DNA of 64,000 bases from Streptomyces venezuelae. Its GTDB lineage: Bacteria > Actinomycetota > Actinomycetes > Streptomycetales > Streptomycetaceae. The notes under the pieces are model-generated. The model saw nothing but the letters and a program-made list of their open reading frames with translations. It was not told the DNA's origin and did not search any database. Shown in pieces: positions 7,966 to 18,534 of this stretch. Where the stretch lies: positions 3,992,001 through 4,056,000 of the forward strand of contig NZ_CP029193.1 in NCBI RefSeq assembly GCF_008642355.1, in the 5' to 3' direction. Every line of letters starts with the position of its first letter. Position 1 is the first letter of the stretch. Both the position numbers and the translations under genes were made by a program.

Positions 7966-8823
7966 TCACTCCACCCCGAACACCCGCGCGGCGTTCCCGT
8001 ACAGCACCCCGCGCAGCCACGCGTCACCGAACCCGAGCCGTTCCAGGGACTCCAGCTGATGGACGTACGGATACGGGATGTTGGGGAAGTCGCTGCCCAG
8101 CAGCACCTTCCCGCCCAGGTCGGCCAGCCTCCCCCGCTCCCGCGCCGGAAACGGCATCAGGCCCTCGCTGAAGTCGGTGAACGCCATCGTCGTGTCGAGG
8201 CGCACCTCTTCGTACCGTTCCGCGAGCGTGAGGAACTCGGCGTACTCCGGCATGCCGAGATGCGCCACGACGACCGGAAGGCGCGGGTGCCGGGCGAGGA
8301 GCGCGGCGACCGGTTCGGGGCCCGTGTGCTCGCCGGGCTCGGGGCCGGACCCGCAGTGCATGACCACCGGCACCCCGGCCTCGGCGAGCAGCCCCCACAC
8401 CGGGTCGAGCAGCGGGTCGTCGGGGTCGTACCCGCCCACCTGCACATGCGCCTTGAAGACCCGGGCGCCCGCCTCCACGGCCTCCTTCACATACCGGTCC
8501 ACGCCCGGCTCCGGGAAGAACGTCGCGGTGTGCAGACAGCCGGGCGTGCGGCGCGCGAAGTCGGCGGCCCAGCCGTTGAGCCACTCCGCCATGCCCGCCT
8601 TGTGCGGATACAGCATCGAGGTGAAGGCGCGCACCCCGAACTCCCCGAGGAGCGCGACCCGCCGCTCCTCCTCGTGCCGGTACGTGATGGGCCACTCCAC
8701 CGCGCCCGACGCCCCGAACGAGTCGAAGTACGCCCACACCTTCCGCAGCACCCGCTCCGGCATGAAGTGCGTGTGTACGTCGATCAGCCCGGGAAGCCCG
8801 AGCCGCTCCCAGAACCCGCGCAC
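7966..8823 (-). CDS. Amidohydrolase (ACMSD/LigW-like metal-dependent hydrolase)
   Basis: A TIM-barrel amidohydrolase-2 protein of about 285 residues. The N-terminal metal pair is H17-x-H19 (GLIDVHTHFMPERV). Further ligands are probably the His in VVMHCGSGPE and the Asp in LLGSDFPNIPYPYV. GTG 8823 is taken as the start because the frame further upstream is a shadow of the monooxygenase gene; the ribosome-binding site is weak. It follows that gene by 40 bases on the same strand. Relatives decarboxylate or hydrolyse aromatic or lactone acids; the substrate here is unknown. Confidence 0.8.
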   Translation of the reverse strand: MRGFWERLGLPGLIDVHTHFMPERVLRKVWAYFDSFGASGAVEWPITYRHEEERRVALLGEFGVRAFTSMLYPHKAGMAEWLNGWAADFARRTPGCLHTATFFPEPGVDRYVKEAVEAGARVFKAHVQVGGYDPDDPLLDPVWGLLAEAGVPVVMHCGSGPEPGEHTGPEPVAALLARHPRLPVVVAHLGMPEYAEFLTLAERYEEVRLDTTMAFTDFSEGLMPFPARERGRLADLGGKVLLGSDFPNIPYPYVHQLESLERLGFGDAWLRGVLYGNAARVFGVE

Positions 8824-8863
8824 GGCGGCGGCATCGGCGCCGACATCGGTGCCGGTGTCCGTA

Positions 8864-9214
8864 CTACGGCTGCTGCCGCACAAAGCCGTGGCTCCTCTCG
8901 ACCTTCGCGACGTGCAGGACGTATTTCTCGTACCAGTCCTCGCGACCCCGGCGCTGGGCCACGCGGTGCTCCAGGTTGCTGCGCCAGGCCTTGATGGACT
9001 CCTCGTCGCGGAAGTACGAGACGGTGATGCCGAGGCCGCCGGGCGTGCGGGCCGACTCGGTGCCGAGGTACCCCGGCACGTCCACGACGAGTTCGTCCAT
9101 GCGGTCGGCCATCTCGCCGTAGCCGTTGTCGCCTTCGGTGCGCACGGAGGAGAAGACGACGGAGTAGTAGGGCGGTTCGAAGGGTCCGACAGGACCGGTG
9201 GCGTGATCACTCAT
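8864..9214 (-). CDS. Antibiotic-biosynthesis-monooxygenase-fold protein
   Basis: A 116-residue ferredoxin-like alpha/beta protein of the ABM family. Typical features are PPYYSVVFSSVR at the start, YLGTESAR, and the helix SYFRDEESIKAWRSNLEHRVAQRRGREDWY seen in many small ABM proteins. Such proteins oxidise quinones or aromatic substrates without cofactor, or are stress proteins. ATG 9214 gives a length normal for the family. It is probably the first gene of a two-gene unit with the amidohydrolase. Confidence 0.8.
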   Translation of the reverse strand: MSDHATGPVGPFEPPYYSVVFSSVRTEGDNGYGEMADRMDELVVDVPGYLGTESARTPGGLGITVSYFRDEESIKAWRSNLEHRVAQRRGREDWYEKYVLHVAKVERSHGFVRQQP

Positions 9215-9374
9215 GTCGCCACACTCGGGCCCGCACCGCACCCGCGTCCACCCTTTTCGGCCCACTCTTGCCCAACGGTCGACCGGACTTGACCATTCGG
9301 TCAGCAAACCGGCCGACACCCCAGAAAGGCCCGCACCGCCCACGACCTCAGAAGAGCCCGTCCTGCCGACGACC

Positions 9375-10253
9375 TCAGAACAGCCCGTCCTGCTCGGCGC
9401 CACCGCTCGTGGTCTCCACCGGCCGCACCGGCACGGTCACCCCCGCCCCCGCACCCGCGGCCACCAGCTCCCACCCCACGAGCATCCGCGTGTCGACCAC
9501 CAGCACGCCCCCGCCGGCCACCTCCAGGTGCAGATCGGGTCCGGCCGCCGCGACCAATCGCCCCGCGACCGCCCCGCCGTCGACCAGCTCCCGCACCACG
9601 CCATCCGTCGCCGCCGGACCGCCCCGGCCGTCGAGCCCGAACGCCCCCGAGTGGTCGACCGCGGCGAACGGCACCCGCTCCAGCGCCTCCGCCCACCCGC
9701 CGAGCGCCACGGCCCGACCGTGCAGCTCGGCGAGCTCCCGCTCCCGCTCGCCCCATCCGGGCAACGCCCCCCGAAGCCCACGTTTGCGGGCGTACGGCAC
9801 CCGGTCCGGCACCCCGAGCGCCGCCCGCAGCAGCTCCTCCGTACGCCGCGCCGCCATCAGCGGCCCGCGCCCCAGCCAGCAGAACGCCACGGCCCCCTGC
9901 TCCAGAAGCCGCCCCGCGCCCCGCTCCTCCGCCGTGATCCCCACCTTCACGACACCGGCCCCGAACCACGCGAGGTAGACCCGGTACGTCCGCGGATCGT
10001 CGGGCACCCCGTCCGCCGCCACCGAGAACGCCCGGTCGAGCCGCGCGCACTCCGGACACCGCGCCCGCGTCGCTGGACCCGGCACGACGGCCCGCAGCGG
10101 ACACGGATTGCCCCGCGCCCCCACGCACCGCCGCTCCCCGACGGCCCGGAACCCGATGTCCCGCCCGTACGCGAGCACGCTGCGCCGCCCACCGTCCCAC
10201 CGCAGCTCGGGCACCCCGTCCGGCCACCCGAGCCCCGCACAACGCCACTCCAC
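9375..10253 (-). CDS. DUF2797 protein
   Basis: A protein of about 292 residues matching DUF2797. An N-terminal segment WRCAGLGWPDGVPELRW is followed by a Cys-rich stretch (CVGARGNPCPL...RCPECARLD) that could bind a metal. Then comes the conserved YRVYLAWFGAGVVKVGIT segment, which resembles the start of GIY-YIG-like folds. GTG 10253 has GGGGAG 9 bases upstream; GTG 10262 is possible but too close to it. The frame further upstream runs into tRNA-Arg and is rejected. Function is unknown. Confidence 0.78.
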   Translation of the reverse strand: MEWRCAGLGWPDGVPELRWDGGRRSVLAYGRDIGFRAVGERRCVGARGNPCPLRAVVPGPATRARCPECARLDRAFSVAADGVPDDPRTYRVYLAWFGAGVVKVGITAEERGAGRLLEQGAVAFCWLGRGPLMAARRTEELLRAALGVPDRVPYARKRGLRGALPGWGERERELAELHGRAVALGGWAEALERVPFAAVDHSGAFGLDGRGGPAATDGVVRELVDGGAVAGRLVAAAGPDLHLEVAGGGVLVVDTRMLVGWELVAAGAGAGVTVPVRPVETTSGGAEQDGLF

Positions 10254-10281
10254 CGCCGTCACTCCCCGCGCCCGGACAACG

Positions 10282-10316
10282 CAAGAGGCCCCCGGATCAT
10301 CTCCGGGGGCCTCTTG
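10282..10316 (-). terminator. tRNA-Arg terminator
   Basis: A perfect 15-bp stem (10282-10296 with 10302-10316) and 5-base loop lie 6 bases downstream of tRNA-Arg on its strand, ending the tRNA transcript before the DUF2797 gene. Confidence 0.85.
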
Positions 10317-10322
10317 TTCATG

Positions 10323-10395
10323 TGCACTCGGCAGGATTCGAACCTGCAACCTTCTGATCCGTAGTCAGATGCTCTATCCGTTAAGCTACGAGTGC
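10323..10395 (-). tRNA. tRNA-Arg (anticodon ACG)
   Basis: The minus strand folds as a normal 73-nt cloverleaf: acceptor GCACTCG/CGAGTGC, D-arm GCTT...GAGC, anticodon stem-loop TCTGA-CTACGGA-TCAGA and T-loop GGTTCGAATCC. The anticodon ACG (wobble position becomes inosine) reads CGN arginine codons. The 3' CCA is not encoded. Confidence 0.97.
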
Positions 10396-10553
10396 TTGTT
10401 TTTTCTTTTGTTCTCGTCTCCGCTTCCCGGCCCTTCGGCCCGTTCGCGGCGACAGGAAGAACATTACATGACTGCCGCCGCCATGTGAAATCCGTTGTCC
10501 GGACCCCTTGTGAGCTGCGGAAACTTCCTCGACAAGCACTTCTTCGACAAGCA

Positions 10554-10587
10554 CCGAAGCCCCGGTCCAGGAGGACCGGGGCTTCGG
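10554..10587 (-). terminator. tRNA-Ser terminator
   Basis: A perfect 15-bp inverted repeat (10554-10568 and 10573-10587) with an AGGA loop lies 10 bases downstream of tRNA-Ser on the minus strand. Confidence 0.85.
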
Positions 10588-10596
10588 ATCAAGCTG

Positions 10597-10687
10597 CGGA
10601 GGCGGAGGGATTTGAACCCTCGATGGGATTTAAGTCCCAAACCGCATTAGCAGTGCGGCGCCATAGACCGGACTAGGCGACGCCTCC
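10597..10687 (-). tRNA. tRNA-Ser (anticodon GCT)
   Basis: A 91-nt class II tRNA with a long variable arm. The acceptor is GGAGGCG/CGCCTCC, the anticodon stem-loop is CCGCA-CTGCTAA-TGCGG (anticodon GCT, AGC/AGU serine codons), and the T-loop is GGTTCAAATCC. Confidence 0.97.
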
Positions 10688-10879
10688 AGCTTGCACACCT
10701 GCGCGAGCGGGGGTGCGTGCAGATGATGACACAGCCAGTGGGTGTGTCACCAATCGCGGCACCCACGGTACTAGGCGTGCAGCCCGCAGGGCAAAGCGTT
10801 ACGGGGCACCGCAACATCCCGGGGCGAACGGCGTTAGTCCCGTAGAGCCAACCGTCCCGACGTACCCGTGGAGCCAGAA

Positions 10880-11308
10880 ATGCTGCGTCGTCTCGTCCTC
10901 ACTGCCGCCGCCTCCGTCGCCGCGCTGTCCGCCCTGCCGGCCACCGCCCAGGCCACCGCGGACGCGCCCCTCTCCCCTCCCACCGACCACCTCACCGTCA
11001 CGGTCACCGGTTCGGGTGGCGCGGGCGACGGTACGTACGAACTGAACTGTCACCCGACGGGCGGCACCCACCCGGACGCGGCGAAGGCGTGCGAGCGGCT
11101 CCGGGAAGTCACCGTCTGGGGGACCGACCCGTTCGCGCCCGTGCCCAAGGACTCGATGTGCACGATGCAGTACGGCGGACCCGCCACCGCGCACGTCACG
11201 GGAACCTGGCAGGGCCGGCCGGTCGACGCGACGTACGACCGCAGCAACGGCTGCGAGATCTCGCGGTGGGACGGTCTCGTACCGGTGCTGCCCGCGACCT
11301 CCGCGTGA
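10880..11308 (+). CDS. SSI-type secreted protease inhibitor
   Basis: A 142-residue Streptomyces subtilisin-inhibitor-like protein. A signal peptide (MLRRLVLTAAASVAALSALPATAQA) is followed by a domain with the four SSI cysteines in place (ELNC...AKAC, SMCTM, NGCE). The reactive loop reads Cys-Thr-Met-Gln where classical SSI has Cys-Pro-Met-Val. P1 Met is therefore kept while P2 Pro and P1' Val are replaced. The C-terminus (PVLPATSA) lacks the usual terminal Phe. ATG 10880 has GGAG 6 bases upstream. It is secreted and probably inhibits extracellular serine proteases. Confidence 0.85.
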   Translation: MLRRLVLTAAASVAALSALPATAQATADAPLSPPTDHLTVTVTGSGGAGDGTYELNCHPTGGTHPDAAKACERLREVTVWGTDPFAPVPKDSMCTMQYGGPATAHVTGTWQGRPVDATYDRSNGCEISRWDGLVPVLPATSA

Positions 11309-11475
11309 CCAGGCGGTACTGAAAACTCACATCTTCTGCGTGCGACCTCCCTCTCATCCGGCGTCGCGCCCACAACCACTCCCCGTAGACTCCCTCCCGT
11401 GACACGCCACGGGCCGAGGGGCAAAATGGCTCGGGCGAGTCGGCAAGCAGCGGTAACCAGGGAGGAAGCGTCGTC

Positions 11476-14400
11476 GTGAGCAGCAGGCCATCCCGAGGCG
11501 CTGCTCGCCTCGCAGCCATACTCGACGCCCTCCCGGACGCGCTGGTCCTCGTCAACGCCAACGGCACGGTCGTGAACGCCAACGCCATCGCGCTGGAGGC
11601 GTTCGAGGCACCCGGCACCGCGCTCGTGGGGCGCGGTCTGCTCGACCTGCTGCCGCAGTTCGACTCCCGGCTCATCCCCGGCTCCATGCGGCGCCCGGAC
11701 ACCATCGACGAGCGCGGCCGCACGAAGCCGACCCGGATGATCGCCCGGCGCACGGACGGCATCGAGTTCCCCGTCGAGGTCACGAGTTCCCCGCTGGAGG
11801 ACGGCAGGGCCGCCTACGACCAGCACGGGTACACGGGCGACGAACTGCTCATGCTCGTCGTACGCGACCTTTCGGGCACCGTGGACACCGAGGCCGAACT
11901 GGCGCGTTCGCAGCGGCAGACCGAGATGATCCTGCGCGCCGCGGCCGAGGGCGTCGTCGGCACGGACACCGACGGACGCGTCGTGCTCGTCAACCCGGCC
12001 GCCGCCCAGATACTGGGCTTCCGGGCGAGCGACCTCGGCGGGCAGGAACTGCACCCGCTGGTCCTGCACTCTCGTGCCGACGGCGAGCCGTTCCCGTACG
12101 AGGAGTCCCCGCTCGCCGACACCCTTCGCTCCGGACGCAAGCACCGGGTGCGCGGGCAGGTCCTGTGGTCCAAGAGCGGCGCCAAGGTGCCCGTCGACCT
12201 GACGACGTCGCCCGTGCGCGACGGCGACCAGCTGGTCGGCGCGGTGATGACCTTCACCGACCGCAGGCCGTACGACGAGCTGAACGAGAAGTACGAGGCG
12301 GCCCTCGCCCGGCACGAGGAGGAGCTCGCCGCCGCGGCGGCGGAGCGCGCCGCCGAGATCAAGGCCGCCGAGGAACAGCGGGCCGAGGAGCTCGCCGCCG
12401 AGCAGGAGCGGTACGCGGCGCTCGCCGAGCGCGAGAAGGACCGCTTCGAAGAGCTCGCCGAACGCGAGAAGACGCGCTACGAGACGCTGGCCGCGCGCCA
12501 CGAGCAGCTGCTCGCCGTCCTCGGCTCGTCGCTGCGCGGGCCCCTGGACGAGCTGCGCCGCGAACTGAACGCGCTCGCCTCGGACGACGCGGGCCAGCTG
12601 TGGCCCGAGGCCAACCAGGTCCTGCACCACCTGTCCGCCGGGTACGCCCGGATGACCACGCTCGTCGACAACGTCCTCGGCTACCAGCTGCTCGACGCGG
12701 GCGACGAGCAGCTCTCCCGTACGCCGGTCCTGCTCGACGCGGTCGTCGCCGCCGGAGTGGAGGGCGCGGTCGAGCTGATCGGGCCCGGACGCGCCCAGTT
12801 CGCGGTGCACGCCCCGCCGATCGAGCTCATGGCCGACGCGGGGCGGCTCGCCACGGCCCTCGCCCACCTCGTCGCAGACGTGGCGGGCATCGACGCGACC
12901 GGCAACGCGCGCTCGGACGTCGGCGCGGGCGTCTCCGGCGGCTATGTGGACTCGACGATCGTCGTCGCCGCCGCCCAGCGCGGCGAGGTCGTCCGCATCG
13001 AGGTGCGGGGGCCGTTCGCCGGTGGTGACCCGGTGCACGAGCCGATCGTGCGGGGCATCGTGCGGGCGCACGGAGGCGTGCTGCAGACGCACGAGGTGCC
13101 GGGCATGGGCGGTAGTGCGTATGTGCTTGAGGTGCCGATCGGGGCGGTTGGTGCGGGTGGCAGGGCCGGGGCGGCCGGTGCAGCTGGTGCGGTCGGTGCA
13201 GCTGGTGCGGGTTCCGGCGAGGGTGACGGTGGGGCGGTCGTCGTTCCTGCGCAGGCGTCTGGGCCCGCGGGTCCGGGTGCGGGCGCGGGTGCGGGTGCGG
13301 GTGCGGGTTCCGGCGCGGGTTCGGGTGCGGGTGGGCGTCGGCGGGCTCGGCGGCCCTCGACGGACTCCTTCCTGGAGAGCGCGGCCGCGGGCGCGACGGA
13401 CACGGACGCCGGGACGGCGGGTGCCGGGGAGGCCGGTGCCGGGGCAGGTGCCGCGCCCGGCGGTACGGGGCGGCGTCGGGGGCGGCGAGCGGCGGAGGCC
13501 TCTCCGGAGAGCCTCGGCGGGTCCGTGGCCACGGATCTCGTGGGCCCGCGGATGGGCGGGCCCGGTGTGACAGCGCAGGACCCGTCGCCGTCGCCGTCGT
13601 CGTCTCCGTCGCCGTCGTCGTCTCCGTCGCCGGAGGCGTCGGGTGGTGCCGCCAGTGGCGGTACGGGACGACGACGCGGTCGGCCGAGCGCGGCCGAGGG
13701 TGCCGTGATGACGGCGGCGGAACACGCGGCCGGATCCGCCGCGTTGGGCGAGACGGTGCCGCCGCAGGGCGTGCCCGTGCCCGGCACGGCGACGGGACGG
13801 CGTGCCCGGCGCGTCGGCGAGCAGCACGCGCTGCCCGCGCTGGCCTCCGGCCCCGCGGAGGTGCCCGGTGCGGGGCAGGACGAGGGCGCGGGGAAGCCCA
13901 CGGGACGGCGTGCCCGGCGTGCGCTGGCCGCCGCCAAGGAACGTGCCGCCGCCGAAGAGGCGAACAACGGACGCGTCTTCGCGCTGCCGCCCGCCACGGC
14001 CGACCGCGTCCCGGGTCAGGAGTACGCCGGTCAGGAGTACTCGGGTCAGGAGTACGCCGGTCAGGAGAGCGCGGCCGTCCAGGGTGACGGCGTACAGGCT
14101 GCCCAGAGCGGCGGCGTACAGGGCGGCGCCGGGCACCATGCGGCGGCCGTACCCGGGGCGGACGACCACACCCCGCCGCAGCCGCACCCGACGCAGGCCC
14201 CGACGGGCCGCCGCTCCCGCCAGGCCGCTCCGGCGCCGACGGCCCCCTCGGACCAGGCGACACCCGCCCAGGAACCGCAGCCGTGGCCCGACGGCACGAC
14301 TCCGCCCGGTGGCGTGCCCGCGCAGGGCACCCCGCCCTCCGCCGGTACTCCCGCCCACGGCATCCCGACGCCGGGCCGGGGCGCCGCGCTCCCGCCCGAG

Positions 14401-15894
14401 CGCGGCACGCAGGCACGGGCGGCCCAGCCGCTGCCCGCCGAGGCCGCGCCCGGGACGTCCGGTGACCCCAACTCGACGCAGGGGCGTGCCATAAGCGTGC
14501 GTACGCTCGGGCAGGGCGTGCCGTTCGGCCAGCGGATCGCCGAGCAGCAGGCGGGCCGGCAGCAGGGTGCGCCGCAGGGCGGTGCCGCCGTTCCCGGTCA
14601 GGGCCGACCGCAGCAGCCGCAGCAGTCGCACCAGGCCGCCCCGCAAACGCAACAGGCACCACAGGCGCAACAGCCGCCCCGGGCCCCCCATGGTGCCCGG
14701 TCACCGCAGCCCGCCCAACCGCCGCAGCCCGGCCAACCGCCGCAGGCTCCGCAGCCCCCGGCGGCCGCCTCGGCGGGGCCGATGCCGGTGCCGGCACCGG
14801 AGGCGCCCGCCCCCGGCGGCCCCACCGCCGCCCCCCAGTCACAGCCGCAGACGCTCGGCGGCTCGGGGCGCAGGCGCAGGCTGTCCACGCCGCCCGACCC
14901 CGCGGCCGACGAACGCCCCGAGACCTCGGCGCGCCCGCACCCGCTGCCTCAGCCGCTGCCCCAACCCCAGCCCCAGCCCCAGCAGCCGGGGGCTCCGGCG
15001 CAGGCGCAGCACCCGCAGTCCCGTATCGCGTCGGCGTCCGAGGGCGCCGGTCGTTCGTACGCGATCGGCGCCCCTGACGAGGACGCCGACGAGGGCCCGG
15101 AGCCGCTCGACGGGCCCGGCGGTGCCGTGGAGGTCGCGAACCAGCCGCAGCCCCAGCCCATGGACGACGAACTGCCGCCCGAGCCGCTGGACAACCCGCG
15201 CCGCCTCCTGGTGTGGCCCGCGCCGGACGTCACCACGCAGCAGGCGCTGAGCGACCGCGGCTACCGGCCGGTGATCGTGCACTCCCGCGAGGAGGTCGAC
15301 GCGCAGATCGCGGCGTTCCCCGCGGCGCTGTTCGTGGACCCGCTGACCGGGCCGATCACGCGCACGGCGCTTCAGTCGCTGCGGCAGGCCGCCGTGGCGG
15401 CCGAGGTGCCCGTCCTCGTGACGGCGGGTCTCGGGCAGGCGACGCGCGAGGCGGCGTACGGCGCCGATCCCGCCGTACTCCTGAAGGCCCTCGCACCGCG
15501 CGACAGCGAGCAGCACCCCTCGCGCGTCCTGCTCATCGAGGAGCACGAGGAGATCGCGCTCGCCCTGACGGCCACGCTGGAGCGGCGCGGCATGCAGGTC
15601 GCGCGGGCCGAGAGCGACGCGGACGCGGTGACGCTCGCGGCGCAGATGCGGCCGAACCTGGTGGTGATGGACCTGCTGCAGGTACGTCGCCGCCGGGCCG
15701 GGATCGTCGACTGGCTGCGCGCGAACGGCCAGTTGAACCGCACTCCACTGGTCGTCTACACCGCGGCCGTCGACGAGACGGAACTCCCGAAGCTGGCCGC
15801 GGGCGAGACCGTCCTGTTCCTGGCCGAGCGGTCCACGAGCGCGGAGGTACAGGGCCGGATCGTGGACCTGCTGGCGAAGATCGGCACGAACTAG
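11476..15894 (+). CDS. Giant PAS / pseudo-histidine-kinase / double-receiver protein
   Basis: A 1472-residue protein. PAS domains lie at about 8-95 and 155-265, an Ala/Glu-rich coiled coil at about 265-345, a degenerate kinase dimerisation region at about 342-400 and an ATPase-like region at about 420-555. Where a kinase has SHELRTPL this protein has GSSLRGPL (Ser351 at the His position), and no N-box Asn is visible. A 680-residue Pro/Gln/Gly/Ala-rich linker (about 556-1235) carries seven Arg clusters of the type GRR-x-RR. Two receiver-like domains follow (Asp1288; Asp1399 in VVMDLLQ), the second lacking the usual Lys. GTG 11476 has GGAGGAAG upstream. It is probably a cytosolic scaffold or sensor, not an active kinase. 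Confidence 0.82.
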   Translation: MSSRPSRGAARLAAILDALPDALVLVNANGTVVNANAIALEAFEAPGTALVGRGLLDLLPQFDSRLIPGSMRRPDTIDERGRTKPTRMIARRTDGIEFPVEVTSSPLEDGRAAYDQHGYTGDELLMLVVRDLSGTVDTEAELARSQRQTEMILRAAAEGVVGTDTDGRVVLVNPAAAQILGFRASDLGGQELHPLVLHSRADGEPFPYEESPLADTLRSGRKHRVRGQVLWSKSGAKVPVDLTTSPVRDGDQLVGAVMTFTDRRPYDELNEKYEAALARHEEELAAAAAERAAEIKAAEEQRAEELAAEQERYAALAEREKDRFEELAEREKTRYETLAARHEQLLAVLGSSLRGPLDELRRELNALASDDAGQLWPEANQVLHHLSAGYARMTTLVDNVLGYQLLDAGDEQLSRTPVLLDAVVAAGVEGAVELIGPGRAQFAVHAPPIELMADAGRLATALAHLVADVAGIDATGNARSDVGAGVSGGYVDSTIVVAAAQRGEVVRIEVRGPFAGGDPVHEPIVRGIVRAHGGVLQTHEVPGMGGSAYVLEVPIGAVGAGGRAGAAGAAGAVGAAGAGSGEGDGGAVVVPAQASGPAGPGAGAGAGAGAGSGAGSGAGGRRRARRPSTDSFLESAAAGATDTDAGTAGAGEAGAGAGAAPGGTGRRRGRRAAEASPESLGGSVATDLVGPRMGGPGVTAQDPSPSPSSSPSPSSSPSPEASGGAASGGTGRRRGRPSAAEGAVMTAAEHAAGSAALGETVPPQGVPVPGTATGRRARRVGEQHALPALASGPAEVPGAGQDEGAGKPTGRRARRALAAAKERAAAEEANNGRVFALPPATADRVPGQEYAGQEYSGQEYAGQESAAVQGDGVQAAQSGGVQGGAGHHAAAVPGADDHTPPQPHPTQAPTGRRSRQAAPAPTAPSDQATPAQEPQPWPDGTTPPGGVPAQGTPPSAGTPAHGIPTPGRGAALPPERGTQARAAQPLPAEAAPGTSGDPNSTQGRAISVRTLGQGVPFGQRIAEQQAGRQQGAPQGGAAVPGQGRPQQPQQSHQAAPQTQQAPQAQQPPRAPHGARSPQPAQPPQPGQPPQAPQPPAAASAGPMPVPAPEAPAPGGPTAAPQSQPQTLGGSGRRRRLSTPPDPAADERPETSARPHPLPQPLPQPQPQPQQPGAPAQAQHPQSRIASASEGAGRSYAIGAPDEDADEGPEPLDGPGGAVEVANQPQPQPMDDELPPEPLDNPRRLLVWPAPDVTTQQALSDRGYRPVIVHSREEVDAQIAAFPAALFVDPLTGPITRTALQSLRQAAVAAEVPVLVTAGLGQATREAAYGADPAVLLKALAPRDSEQHPSRVLLIEEHEEIALALTATLERRGMQVARAESDADAVTLAAQMRPNLVVMDLLQVRRRRAGIVDWLRANGQLNRTPLVVYTAAVDETELPKLAAGETVLFLAERSTSAEVQGRIVDLLAKIGTN
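14014..14073 (+). repeat. Four 15-bp coding repeats (GQEYA)
   Basis: Four in-frame copies of GGTCAGGAGTACGCC or close variants encode Gly-Gln-Glu-Tyr/Ser-Ala/Ser within the disordered linker of the giant PAS protein. Repeats of this kind change in number by slippage. Confidence 0.8.
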
Positions 15895-15977
15895 CACGCC
15901 CCGGCGCGAGCCGACACGGGCCAGCGGGATGGCACGACCCGGTGCGAGCCGGCACGAACCGGCGGGCTGACGTCGCG

Positions 15978-17627
<1,650 letters not shown>

Positions 17628-17768
17628 GGCGTCCTCCTGATGCGACATCGCCTGGACATCGCCTGCGCGGCGGTAAGGGGGCTGCGCTGATTCTGCGCGC
17701 ATACCGCGCGGTATGTCACTAGTCCAGAGGATGATCGATCATCGCCGCACCGCGCCCACGAGGTCCGC

Positions 17769-18350
17769 TCAGCGGACCGGCGTCAGCTCCGGGTCCTCGC
17801 GGAGCTTGCCGAGCGCGCGCGAGACCGCGCTCTTGACGGTGCCGATGGACACCCCGAGCACCTCGGCGGTCTGCGCCTCGCTCAGATCCTCGTAATACCT
17901 GAGGACGACCATCGCCCGCTGCCGCGCCGGCAGCTTCATGATCGCGCGCCACATCGCGTCGCGGAGCACCTGCTGCTCGGCCGGGTCCCCCGCCGGCGTC
18001 ACCTCCGGCTCCGGCAGCTCGTCGCACGCGAACTCGTCGACCTTCCGCTTGCGCCACTGCGACGTACGCGTGTTCAGCAGGGCGCGGCGCACATAGCCGT
18101 CGAGCGCCCGGTGGTCCTCGATCCGGTCCCACGCCACATACGTCTTGGTGAGCGCGGTCTGCAGCAGGTCCTCGGCATCGCTCGGGTTCGCGGTCAGCGA
18201 GCGGGCGGTGCGCAGCAGTACGGGCTGGCGTGCCCGTACGTAGGACGCGAACGACGGGTAGGCGGAGGGCCCGTTGGCCCTCGTCGGACCCGTGCCCCGC
18301 GTCGCGGCCTTCGATGCGCTGGTGCACACGGTCACCATGGATGCGGTCAT
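17769..18350 (-). CDS. ECF sigma factor, SigE-family type
   Basis: A 193-residue group IV sigma factor. Region 2 spans about 30-100 (FASYVRARQPVLLRTARSL, DAEDLLQTALTKTYVAWDRI) and region 4 about 130-187 (LPARQRAMVVLRYYEDLSEA, EVLGVSIGTVKSAVSRAL). No anti-sigma gene is adjacent, which is common in this subgroup; upstream lies a DUF1906 gene. ATG 18350 is close to a weak GGAG; an alternative ATG lies 12 bases in. The regulon is unknown. Confidence 0.88.
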   Translation of the reverse strand: MTASMVTVCTSASKAATRGTGPTRANGPSAYPSFASYVRARQPVLLRTARSLTANPSDAEDLLQTALTKTYVAWDRIEDHRALDGYVRRALLNTRTSQWRKRKVDEFACDELPEPEVTPAGDPAEQQVLRDAMWRAIMKLPARQRAMVVLRYYEDLSEAQTAEVLGVSIGTVKSAVSRALGKLREDPELTPVR

Positions 18351-18534
18351 GGCTCCACGCTAGAAGCGCCCCCTACTTCAGCGGATCGGCCGCAGGTCCC
18401 GAAGCCGTGTCCGCCTCAGGTTGTACGAGTGGGGCTGGCTCCACCTCCTACAGGTGGAGGAGACGGAGCGGCCCCTGAGGGTTCACCCCTGAGAACCGCC
18501 CCGGCCCGCCGCGCCCCCGGGACCCGCGCCCGGT

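Noticed and set aside
11050..14842. Very long open frames (1213 and 671 residues) antisense to the PAS protein
   Set aside because: Low-complexity Arg/Pro/Ala shadow of the repetitive linker, with no ribosome site and no domain.
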